Below, piece after piece: positions 24,831-32,269 of a DNA stretch of 51,314 nucleotides. The stretch's first letter is position 1. Every line of letters begins with the position of its first letter. Made by a program: the position numbers and the translations under genes. Source of the stretch: Scatavimonas merdipullorum (GTDB taxonomy: Bacteria > Bacillota > Clostridia > Oscillospirales > Acutalibacteraceae); assembly GCA_018712865.1 (NCBI GenBank), contig DVGH01000013.1, forward strand, positions 1-51,314. The letters are read 5' to 3'. The notes below the pieces were generated by a model, which was given only the letters and a program-made list of their open reading frames with translations, made no database searches and had not been told where the DNA came from.

Positions 24831-25846
24831 AAATTCTGGTAACAGGCGGCGCCGGCTTTATCGGCAGCAATTTTATTTATTATATGCTGCAGGCGCACCC
24901 AGACGATCAAATTGTCTGTCTGGACAGCCTTACCTATGCAGGAAATATGCAGACACTCAAGGGTGCGCTGCAAAATAAGAACTTTCGTTTTGTCAAAGGC
25001 GATATAACAGACCGAAAGGCTGTTTTTGACTTGTTTGCGCATGAGCAGTTTGACGTGGTGGTCAATTTTGCGGCGGAAAGCCATGTGGACCGTTCTATAC
25101 TGGACCCAGGCGTGTTTCTTAAAACCAATGTTTTGGGTACGCAGGTACTGCTGGATGCTTCCAGAGCCTGCGGCGTTTCCCGCTATCATCAGATTTCTAC
25201 AGACGAGGTATACGGTGATTTACCGCTGGACAGGCCGGATCTCTTTTTTACAGAGGAAACGCCGCTGCATACTTCAAGCCCGTATTCTGCAAGCAAAGCT
25301 TCGGCAGACCTGCTTGTGCTGGCGTATTACAGGACCTATGGGCTTCCTGTGACTGTTTCGCGCTGCTCTAACAATTACGGGCCGTACCACTTTCCGGAAA
25401 AGCTGATCCCGCTTATGATTATCAATGCGCTGCATAACAAGCCGCTGCCTGTATATGGCAAAGGAGAAAATGTAAGGGACTGGCTGTATGTGGAGGATCA
25501 CTGCAGCGCGGTGGACCTGATTGTGCGCAAAGGCCGGGCCGGAGAGGTTTATAACATAGGCGGTCACAACGAAAGAAAAAATATTGACGTTGTCAAGCAG
25601 ATCCTGCATATTCTGGGGAAAGATACTTCTTTAATTACGTTTGTAAAAGACAGGGCGGGGCATGACAGGCGTTATGCAATTGATCCTGAAAAGATCCATC
25701 ATGAATTGGGGTGGCTGCCCAAAACAAACTTTGACGACGGCCTTGAAAAAACGGTACGGTGGTATCTGGACCATAAGGACTGGTGGGAAGAAATTATCAA
25801 CGGCGCCTACCAAACCTATTATGAAAAAATGTATGAAAAAAAATAA
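24827..25846 (+). CDS. rmlB: dTDP-glucose 4,6-dehydratase
   Basis: RmlB converts dTDP-glucose to dTDP-4-dehydro-6-deoxyglucose, the substrate of WecE. The 339-residue extended SDR enzyme has the NAD-binding GGAGFIGS (7-14), AAESHVDRS, the catalytic TDEVYG segment with Asp and Glu, and Y153-x3-K157 in YSASK. NNYGPYHFPEKLIPL and the ENVRDWLYVEDH substrate-binding region are conserved. AGGAGG lies just upstream inside rmlA. It closes the amino-sugar cluster; I see no clear terminator after it. Confidence 0.96.
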   Translation: MKILVTGGAGFIGSNFIYYMLQAHPDDQIVCLDSLTYAGNMQTLKGALQNKNFRFVKGDITDRKAVFDLFAHEQFDVVVNFAAESHVDRSILDPGVFLKTNVLGTQVLLDASRACGVSRYHQISTDEVYGDLPLDRPDLFFTEETPLHTSSPYSASKASADLLVLAYYRTYGLPVTVSRCSNNYGPYHFPEKLIPLMIINALHNKPLPVYGKGENVRDWLYVEDHCSAVDLIVRKGRAGEVYNIGGHNERKNIDVVKQILHILGKDTSLITFVKDRAGHDRRYAIDPEKIHHELGWLPKTNFDDGLEKTVRWYLDHKDWWEEIINGAYQTYYEKMYEKK

Positions 25847-25876
25847 ATCTTTTCAAACGATTCTTTTTTACGTATA

Positions 25877-25906
25877 TTGACAATATATATTTTAGTATGA
25901 TAAACT
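25877..25906 (+). promoter_or_regulatory. Probable promoter of the DUF4190 gene
   Basis: TTGACA is followed after 18 bp by TAAACT, with a TG two bases upstream of the -10 (extended -10), about 60 bases before the start codon. Confidence 0.55.
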
Positions 25907-25964
25907 GTATGTAACAGCATGAGGGGTACTCATCTTGTTATTTTACTTTTGAGGAGGCATTAAA

Positions 25965-26411
25965 ATGGATAACAACAATAACAACAACATTCCCCAGCAG
26001 GATCCCATGAACAACCAGCCGCAGCAGCCGCAGGAGCAGCAGCCTGTTTATCAGCAGCCGCCGATGAATACGCAGCCACCAATGGGACCCATGAAGGATC
26101 CCAACAAGGGTAAAGCGGTTGCCTCGCTTGTTTTGGGTATTGTCAGTATTGCAATCTCATGGTTTATTAGCGTTGGCGCAATTGTAACGCTGGCTCTTGG
26201 TATTGTTGGGATTATTCTTGCCAATAATTACAAAAAGAGCATGAATGAATATTCTACCAGCGGCGGATTGGCAACAGCCGGTATGGTTCTTTCCATTATT
26301 GGCGTAGCATGCTCCGGTATTGCGCTTGTATGCTCCATTTGTGTAATTTGCAGTGTTGCAGGCATTGCGGGGTCTGGACTTTCCTATTCTTCTTTTTCTT
26401 CTTTATACTAA
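25965..26411 (+). CDS. DUF4190 membrane protein with Asn/Gln/Pro-rich N-terminus
   Basis: The 148-residue protein has a disordered N-terminal 45 residues made of Asn, Gln and Pro (repeats such as QQPQEQQPVYQQPP). A DUF4190 domain of two long hydrophobic segments follows (GKAVASLVLGIVSIAIS and GLATAGMVLSIIGVA), separated by a short polar loop. The family has no assigned function. The ribosome site is GGAGG. It has its own promoter. Confidence 0.85.
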   Translation: MDNNNNNNIPQQDPMNNQPQQPQEQQPVYQQPPMNTQPPMGPMKDPNKGKAVASLVLGIVSIAISWFISVGAIVTLALGIVGIILANNYKKSMNEYSTSGGLATAGMVLSIIGVACSGIALVCSICVICSVAGIAGSGLSYSSFSSLY

Positions 26412-26489
26412 TCTTTAATAATTGTCAAACGCGGGGCAGCGTGTTCTGTATTGCAGGGCACCTGCCTTGTTTTTTGGATGGAGGTTTTC

Positions 26490-27311
26490 ATGTTTCCACT
26501 GATTCATCTTTTTGGAAGAGAAATATCTACCTACAGCATTATGGCAGGGCTGGGAATCCTTGCTTGCTATCTGGCGGTTGTCCGGCCCGGGCTCAAGCGT
26601 TGTAAAGATTTAAAAGGTACAACGGTTGTGACGCTTAGCCTTTGGGCGGCGCTGGGGCTTTTTCTTGGCGCACATCTGCTTTATGGCCTTACCCATGCCT
26701 GGAAGATCGGTTATGCGTTTACACACTTGGACAAGGTGTTCCAAAGCTGGGATTCCTTTATAGCCTATGGGATGGATATTTTTGGCGGCATGGTTTTTTA
26801 CGGCGGTTTGATTGGGGCGGTGATTGCCGCGGCCATTTATTTAAAAGCCTCCAAACAGGATATAGCCGGTTATGCAGACCTATTAAGCCCGGCAATACCG
26901 CTGTTTCACGCTTTTGGCAGGATCGGCTGTTTTTTGGGTGGATGCTGCTACGGTGTGGAATCACCGTTTGGGTTTGTCTATACAAATTCACTGGCGCCAG
27001 AAGCAAACGGCGTTTCCCGTTTTCCTGTTCAGCTGGTGGAAGCGGCCGCAAATTTCTTGCTGGCAATTTGTATGCTTTGGCTTTTTCATAAGAAAAAGCT
27101 TAAAAAAGGCCGCTTGATTTTGGTTTATGGGCTGTCTTACCCGGTTATACGGTTTATCCTAGAATTCTGGCGCGGCGACCAGATCCGCGGGATTTTTTTC
27201 GGGCTTTCCACATCACAATGGATCAGCCTTGCTGTGTTTGCAATATCGGCAGTCATTGCTCTGTGGGACTTTACCCGGAACAGAAAAATTAAAAAAGCTG
27301 TGCAGCAGTAA
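26490..27311 (+). CDS. lgt: Prolipoprotein diacylglyceryl transferase-like protein (Lgt family)
   Basis: Lgt transfers a diacylglyceryl group from phosphatidylglycerol to the lipobox cysteine of prolipoproteins. The 273-residue protein has about seven membrane segments and the signature HAFGRIGCFLGGCCYG, in which the essential Gly-Arg is kept. FYGGLIGAVIAA and the C-terminal YPVIRFILEFWRGD with conserved Arg and Glu also fit. The ATG after GATGGAGG is preferred to an in-frame ATG 13 codons upstream. The cysteine-rich signature differs from classical Lgt (GRIGNFINGE), so this may be one of the Lgt-like paralogues common in Clostridia. The lipoprotein at 44.8-45.4 kb would be a substrate of such an enzyme. 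Confidence 0.8.
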   Translation: MFPLIHLFGREISTYSIMAGLGILACYLAVVRPGLKRCKDLKGTTVVTLSLWAALGLFLGAHLLYGLTHAWKIGYAFTHLDKVFQSWDSFIAYGMDIFGGMVFYGGLIGAVIAAAIYLKASKQDIAGYADLLSPAIPLFHAFGRIGCFLGGCCYGVESPFGFVYTNSLAPEANGVSRFPVQLVEAAANFLLAICMLWLFHKKKLKKGRLILVYGLSYPVIRFILEFWRGDQIRGIFFGLSTSQWISLAVFAISAVIALWDFTRNRKIKKAVQQ

Positions 27312-27362
27312 AAAAACAAAAGCGTTATGCCGTTTTGCTCTTACTATGCGCAGGAAAGGAAG

Positions 27363-27410
27363 AACCCCGCAATACAACAAGCAAAATGCCTGTTGTATTG
27401 CGGGGTTTTA
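27363..27410. terminator. Terminator between lgt and the convergent ricin-domain gene
   Basis: A perfect 17-bp stem (AACCCCGCAATACAACA core) with an 11-base loop is followed by TTTTA on the forward strand. The reverse side has a T/C-rich tail and may serve the convergent gene less strongly. Confidence 0.88.
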
Positions 27411-27452
27411 GGTAAGAGGTTTTTTATTTACGCTGGCTATCCAAATGCGCGG

Positions 27453-30095
27453 TTAGCCTGCGTGCCTGGAGGCAAAGAAAATAATCTTGCGCAGGCAGTG
27501 GTCGCACCAGTAATCCGGTTTTTGCGTACGAACGACGTCTACACCCGGCAAGCCTCCCTGGCAGCAGGACCATACGCCGTTGTAGGCTTCACCGTTTGGG
27601 TCTTCCGTTATATGGTGAAACACCCCAAAATTGTGGGTAAATTCGTGCGCAATTACACCCACGTTGGAATACAGACCCTGGCACTGTTGGATGTTCATAA
27701 TAAAAGCATTTCCTCCTGTACCAGTGTAGGCAAGTCCGCCGCGGGATCCATTTTCATAAACAGTTCCGGTATGCAAAGCCGCAAAGCTGCCGGGATGTAA
27801 TTCCTGGTTATAGCTGGAAATCCAGCCCAGTAAAGTACCCCAGTCCTTATGATGTGTTTCATGTCCACAGGCGCTGCTGTTGCCGGAAGCGCACTGGTCT
27901 ACCGGGGAAAACACCTTTGTATAGCTTTTAACAAGATGAACAGAGGTTTTTTCATAAACTGCCTCCGACAGCTCCTCCCAGTACGATTTTAAATGATTGA
28001 CGATATGTATTTCAGGGTTTTCCTCCAGTACGGTCAGATCGGTACTCTGAACGATAGGTTCTAAATACCATTCGTCGTTTCCGGTTCCAATATAAGTGTA
28101 CTGAATAATTTCATCGCCAGGCTCCTTGCCGTCATAGTAGACGTTTAAGCCTTTTGTAAAATTGCTGCATTCCGACACAATGCGGTAAGAAAGGCTGTCG
28201 CTGTTGCGAAGTACTTTAAAGCGCATGCCGCTGCTGTTGTCATAGGTTTTCAGTTCAATATCGGCATTATTGCTGTTGCCCGCCGGGTTTACGGACAGTC
28301 CTCTGGTGCTGTTCCCCAGCATGGTCATAATTTTATACGTTCCATCGCCGGCAGGGACAAATTTCCATTGCTGCCCCTTTCCGCCATTTCCTGTCCATTG
28401 GATGATATTGGTTCCATCCTCATCATAGCCCCAATACACGTCCAAATACAGGCCGCTGCTTTTGCTTTTAATATAGTACACACCGTCTGTTAAGGAGTTT
28501 TCTGCTACATAGTGGTTGTCATAATACACGTTTGTTTCAATCGCAGGCTCCAAAATCCAAGCGTCGTTCCAGCCGTCGTTGTAATTATATTGGATAATAC
28601 TGGCCCCAGAGAAATATGAAGCGGACTGAACGGTTACGCATTTTTCAAAACTGCTGTTCTTTGTAAGCAGGCGGTAGGAATAGCCGTCGCTGTTTTTTAT
28701 AATTTTAAAATGCATGCCGTCATTTTGCGTGTTATATTCATTTAACAAAATAGCGGCGTCGTTGCTGTTTTGCGCGCCTTCTACAGATAAAACCAAGTCT
28801 TGCCCGGAACTTGCATCCGATTGAATTTTAATTCCATTGGCAGTGTTTACAATTTTCCATCTTTGCGTGACCGCCTCTGGATCAAGCGTTTGCTGAATGA
28901 CCTGTGTGCCGGCAGTTGTTGCACCGTTTGCAGTGTCAAGGTACAGGCCGCTGCGCCTGTTTTTAATATAGTAAGTTTTGTTGTCCTCAATTTGCATAAC
29001 GGGCCGATCTTTTTCCAGAACCCAGCAGTCGTTTTGGCCGGCGTTATAGGTGTATTGAATAATATTAGCCCCATGCATTCCCCCGGCGCCATAAACGGTC
29101 ATACACTTCTGGTAATTGGAAAGCTTGGTAAGAATACGGTAAGATTGCCCATCTGCATTTCTTACAAGCTTAAATTTCATGGCGTCGCTGTCTGTGTCGG
29201 CCTGCACCAGGATATTTGCATTGTTGGAAGTAGAAGCATTTTCAACAGCCAGCGTGTTTTGGCTGCTTAAAGCGGCGTTGGACAGCTTATAGGTTCCGTC
29301 GCTTTGCAGCGAAAACTTCCACTTTTGATTTTCTGTACCGCCAAAGCGGGACTGTTGCACATTGGTATTGTTTTCCCCCAGGCTTAAATATAAGCCGCTG
29401 TTGAGATTTTTCAGATAATATGTATCACCATCAATCGGTGTAGGTGTATGCTGTGGATCAAAGACAGAATAATCGTCGATGGGCGATTCAAAAAACCATT
29501 CGTCATTACAAATTGCACTATTATCATAGTCGTACTGTATGATTTTGGCACCATTCTGCTGGCTGGCCCCCAGTACCGCCAACACTTTGCTGTAAGCGCT
29601 GCACTTGGTAAGAATCTTATAGCTTGTACCGTCCGACGTTGGCGCAATTTTAAATAAAATACTGCCTGCCGTGGTGGAAAGCGGCTGAACGTCTGCAACC
29701 GTGTTGTTTACGTTTATTGCCGGTGTTACGGAAATTGCCAAGGTATTGCCGCTTGCAAGCGACAACAGATGGTAGGTTCCGTCTCCCTCCGGATCACTGA
29801 GCGTCCATTTCTGGTCGGCATTTCCGGTGTAGGCCTGTTGTGTGATAATGGTAACTTCTTCTTCTGTATCTTCGGTAAGGGTGATGTACTTTCCGCTGTT
29901 TTTTGACCGGATAAAATATGTGCGCCCCTCTATCGGCTTTTCCGGATCGGTATATCCGTAAGGCCGGTAGTCGTCTGCTGTTTCAGTTTCTGCTGTGCTG
30001 TCTGTCGTTGCACCAATGGGAATAACGGCTGTTAAAAACAGTATGACAGATAAAAGCGTGGCCAATGATATTTTTCCCATTTTTTTGATTTGCAT
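27453..30095 (-). CDS. Secreted protein with four ricin-like domains and a metzincin-type protease motif
   Basis: An 880-residue exported protein; the ATG follows GGAGGAT on the reverse strand. A signal peptide (about 1-29, ending IGA) is followed by four ricin-type beta-trefoil (RICIN) domains of about 150 residues, near 55-205, 220-365, 375-525 and 535-685. Each has the QKW/QQWK motif and ends in a QYxYxxxxNDxWxLEP signature. The C-terminal 190 residues contain HEFTHNFGVFHH (817-828), the HExxHxxGxxH zinc motif of metzincins, and clustered cysteines (CASGNSSACGH, WSCCQ, CDHC). A role in binding host glycans and cutting glycoproteins is plausible but inferred. The protein ends 50 residues after the zinc motif. 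I do not see the methionine turn clearly. Confidence 0.85.
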   Translation of the reverse strand: MQIKKMGKISLATLLSVILFLTAVIPIGATTDSTAETETADDYRPYGYTDPEKPIEGRTYFIRSKNSGKYITLTEDTEEEVTIITQQAYTGNADQKWTLSDPEGDGTYHLLSLASGNTLAISVTPAINVNNTVADVQPLSTTAGSILFKIAPTSDGTSYKILTKCSAYSKVLAVLGASQQNGAKIIQYDYDNSAICNDEWFFESPIDDYSVFDPQHTPTPIDGDTYYLKNLNSGLYLSLGENNTNVQQSRFGGTENQKWKFSLQSDGTYKLSNAALSSQNTLAVENASTSNNANILVQADTDSDAMKFKLVRNADGQSYRILTKLSNYQKCMTVYGAGGMHGANIIQYTYNAGQNDCWVLEKDRPVMQIEDNKTYYIKNRRSGLYLDTANGATTAGTQVIQQTLDPEAVTQRWKIVNTANGIKIQSDASSGQDLVLSVEGAQNSNDAAILLNEYNTQNDGMHFKIIKNSDGYSYRLLTKNSSFEKCVTVQSASYFSGASIIQYNYNDGWNDAWILEPAIETNVYYDNHYVAENSLTDGVYYIKSKSSGLYLDVYWGYDEDGTNIIQWTGNGGKGQQWKFVPAGDGTYKIMTMLGNSTRGLSVNPAGNSNNADIELKTYDNSSGMRFKVLRNSDSLSYRIVSECSNFTKGLNVYYDGKEPGDEIIQYTYIGTGNDEWYLEPIVQSTDLTVLEENPEIHIVNHLKSYWEELSEAVYEKTSVHLVKSYTKVFSPVDQCASGNSSACGHETHHKDWGTLLGWISSYNQELHPGSFAALHTGTVYENGSRGGLAYTGTGGNAFIMNIQQCQGLYSNVGVIAHEFTHNFGVFHHITEDPNGEAYNGVWSCCQGGLPGVDVVRTQKPDYWCDHCLRKIIFFASRHAG

Positions 30096-30259
30096 CCTAA
30101 TATCCTCCTCTTTTTTACCTTGTCAGCCATACAAACAGAAAAAGCAGGCAGCAAAAAGCAATGAACATTTTTACGTACTGCCATGTGCACGTTTGATGGA
30201 CTGATCCGTCCCAATACCAGCTTTTGTGTTGCTTCCCTCCTTCTCCCTTTCTTTTTAGT

Positions 30260-30284
30260 AATTGTGTGAAAATTTTACACAATT
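30260..30284. promoter_or_regulatory. Palindrome upstream of the ricin-domain gene, candidate operator
   Basis: AATTGTGT and ACACAATT flank GAAAATTTT, giving an 8-bp perfect dyad with a self-complementary AAAATTTT centre. It lies about 165 bases upstream of the reverse-strand ATG, a plausible operator position. Confidence 0.4.
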
Positions 30285-30681
30285 TAAGCCAAAATAAAGC
30301 GACAAAAGCAGGTTGTCAATATGCGTATAAAAAGCCAAATATAATCGCATTTGTTGCTTTATTTCGTTTGTATTATAACATAGTACTAAAAAACATGCAA
30401 CATTTATTTTATGTTTTTTCTATTTTGTCTAAACATGTGGGCGTGTTGTATTTATATACTCTGAAAATAAGCGGGTAAAGGCTTATAACTGCAGGGGGAA
30501 AGAGGTATTGATAAACAAGTATATAGAACGAAATGTAAATAATATTTGTTATAAAATGCTTCAAAAAACCATAGTAGCTGCCTTTCTGAAGCAGTGCGAA
30601 CGCTTGCAAGCAATAAAAAGCCAAAGGAAAGAAAAAGCACAAAAGATTTTATTTAAAATTCCTTATAATTCTATTAAGTAA

Positions 30682-30710
30682 TTTTGCCTTTACGGGTTAT
30701 ACGCTATAAT
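30682..30710 (+). promoter_or_regulatory. Probable promoter of pyrE
   Basis: A perfect TATAAT lies about 42 bases before the start codon, with a weak TTTTGC 17 bp upstream. Confidence 0.55.
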
Positions 30711-30751
30711 GGCAAAGGATACCAATACGTTATGGGAAAGGGTTATGCAGA

Positions 30752-31333
30752 ATGATTACAGAGGAAAGAGTACTTGAAATTTTAAAAGAGGCCGGTGTGT
30801 TGCTGGAAGGGCACTTTCGCCTGACCTCCGGCAGGCATTCCAACCGTTATTTGCAGTGTGCAAAAATTTTTAGAAATACAAAATACAGTGAAGAGCTTTG
30901 CATGGCGCTTGCACAGCAATTTGCCGGCGAGGGCGTGCAGGTTGTGATCGGCCCGGCGATGGGCGCTGTACAAATGGCGTATGAGGTAAGCCGGCATCTG
31001 CAATGTGAAAACTTTTTTGCAGAGCGCAACGACAAAGGGGCAATGGAGCTTAGAAGAGGTTTTGCTGTTACGCCCGGCATGAAGGTGCTGCTGGTGGAGG
31101 ACGTGGTAACAACCGGCGGTTCTGTCAAAGAGGTGCTGGATCTTGTGCAGAATGCAGGCGGCATTGTTGTGGGTATAGGCTCGATCGTCAACCGCACCGG
31201 CGGCAAGGTCGATTTTGGCGTCCCGTTCAAGTCGGTCATTACGGTTGATGTAGAATCCTGGGAGCCGGAAGCCTGTCCGCTTTGTAAAGAGGGGAAGCTG
31301 CCGGTTGTCAAGCCCGGTTCCAGAAAGGTCTGA
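30752..31333 (+). CDS. pyrE: Orotate phosphoribosyltransferase
   Basis: PyrE joins orotate and PRPP to orotidine monophosphate in pyrimidine synthesis. The 193-residue product has the type I PRTase fold with the PRPP-binding loop VLLVEDVVTTGGSVKEVL near 111-128 and the GHFRLTSGRHSNRYLQCA N-terminal region. The ENFFAERNDKGAMELRRGF hood segment is also typical. The C-terminal PLCKEGKLPVVKPGSRKV tail, with two Cys nearby, is common in the clostridial type. No other pyr gene is adjacent. AAAGGG precedes the ATG. Confidence 0.94.
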   Translation: MITEERVLEILKEAGVLLEGHFRLTSGRHSNRYLQCAKIFRNTKYSEELCMALAQQFAGEGVQVVIGPAMGAVQMAYEVSRHLQCENFFAERNDKGAMELRRGFAVTPGMKVLLVEDVVTTGGSVKEVLDLVQNAGGIVVGIGSIVNRTGGKVDFGVPFKSVITVDVESWEPEACPLCKEGKLPVVKPGSRKV

Positions 31334-31357
31334 GCATCCGGCGTATGGCCGGGTTTA

Positions 31358-31388
31358 CTGCCATCATGCTGTTTGGGCATGGTGGCAG
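31358..31388 (+). other. 12-bp hairpin between pyrE and the radC-like gene
   Basis: CTGCCATCATGC pairs with GCATGGTGGCAG (one G-U) around a 7-base loop. A smaller CCGGC/GCCGG hairpin lies just before it. No T tract follows, so it is probably not an intrinsic terminator; function is unknown. Confidence 0.5.
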
Positions 31389-31452
31389 TACTAGTAGGGA
31401 TAAAAATAGAAGCAATCACGGTGTATCTGGCAGCGTGGAGGTTTAAGGGCAG

Positions 31453-32160
31453 GTGAGGGCTTTGGCCAAAAACGACGACATGCATAAGGGGCATAGGGAC
31501 AGAATGCGCAAGAAATTTCTTGCAAACAGTTTAGACGGGTTTGAACCGCATGAAGCGCTTGAGCTTTTACTGTATTATGCCGTACCCAGAAAGGACACCA
31601 ACCCGCTGGCGCACCGTTTGCTGGATATGTTCGGGTCCATATCGGCCGTATTTGACGCGCCGGTCGATGCACTGATGCAAGCAGGCCTTACGCAGAGTGC
31701 CGCTGTGCTGATCAAGCTTTTCCCGCAAATGAGCCGCCTGTACCTGGACGACAAGCACAACAGCCAGAAAAAGGTGATTCGTGAAGAGGCAATAGGGGAA
31801 ATCTTGCTCAATAAGTTTATTGGGCGCGATTATGAAGCGGTCGTACTCTTGCTGCTGGATGCCAAATTGAAAGAAGTTTTCTGTGGGGTTATCAGCAAGG
31901 GCTCGGTTTCCGCCTGTGCGCTTTATGTTAGGAAAATTGTAGAAAATGCGCTGCTGTATAATGCAACCTACGCGGTGTTGGCGCACAATCATCCAAGCGG
32001 GGTGGCGTTGCCCTCACAAGAGGATTTAAACGCGACCATACAGGTGGCGGACGCCCTTGGATTGATCCACGTTACGTTGCTCGATCATATTGTGGTTGCT
32101 GACAACGACTATGTGTCCATTGCCCAGTCCGGCATTTTAAAGGAAGTCTTTGAAAGCTAA
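31453..32160 (+). CDS. radC: RadC family protein with JAB/MPN metalloprotease-like domain
   Basis: The 235-residue protein has an N-terminal helical part (HKGHRDRMRKKFLANSLDGF, HEALELLLYYAVPRKDTNPLA) like the helix-hairpin-helix region of RadC, and a C-terminal JAB domain. The JAMM zinc ligands are intact: H178 and H180 in AHNHPSG, and D191. Despite the name, a role in recombination repair is not established for the family; a zinc-dependent hydrolase is expected from the motif. I use the GTG start after AAGGGCAG; an internal ATG at codon 10 is possible but has no ribosome site. Confidence 0.9.
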   Translation: MRALAKNDDMHKGHRDRMRKKFLANSLDGFEPHEALELLLYYAVPRKDTNPLAHRLLDMFGSISAVFDAPVDALMQAGLTQSAAVLIKLFPQMSRLYLDDKHNSQKKVIREEAIGEILLNKFIGRDYEAVVLLLLDAKLKEVFCGVISKGSVSACALYVRKIVENALLYNATYAVLAHNHPSGVALPSQEDLNATIQVADALGLIHVTLLDHIVVADNDYVSIAQSGILKEVFES

Positions 32161-32210
32161 GCAAGAGCGCGCAGGTTTAACCAAGGCGTGGTAATAAAGA
32201 AACGATATAA

Positions 32211-32249
32211 AAATGGCGCTGTAGCCAAGAGGTTACAGCGCCATTTTTT
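32211..32249. terminator. Bidirectional terminator between radC and the ABC exporter genes
   Basis: A 13-bp stem (AAATGGCGCTGTA with complement) has T6 on the forward side and T5 on the reverse side. Confidence 0.9.
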
Positions 32250-32269
32250 GTCTGTTTTATGGGACCTAT

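Larger units (their letters stand above)
30096..30751. other. Long AT-rich intergenic region between divergent genes
   Basis: This gap separates the ricin-domain gene and pyrE. It holds a palindrome near 30260 and the pyrE promoter near 30700. Short open frames at 30224-30478 (forward) and 30409-30642 (reverse) lack ribosome sites and have low-complexity Phe/Tyr/Leu composition, so I do not call them. No RNA gene was recognised. Confidence 0.5.

Noticed and set aside
30224..30642. Small open frames in the pyrE upstream gap
   Set aside because: Low-complexity hydrophobic composition and no ribosome sites.
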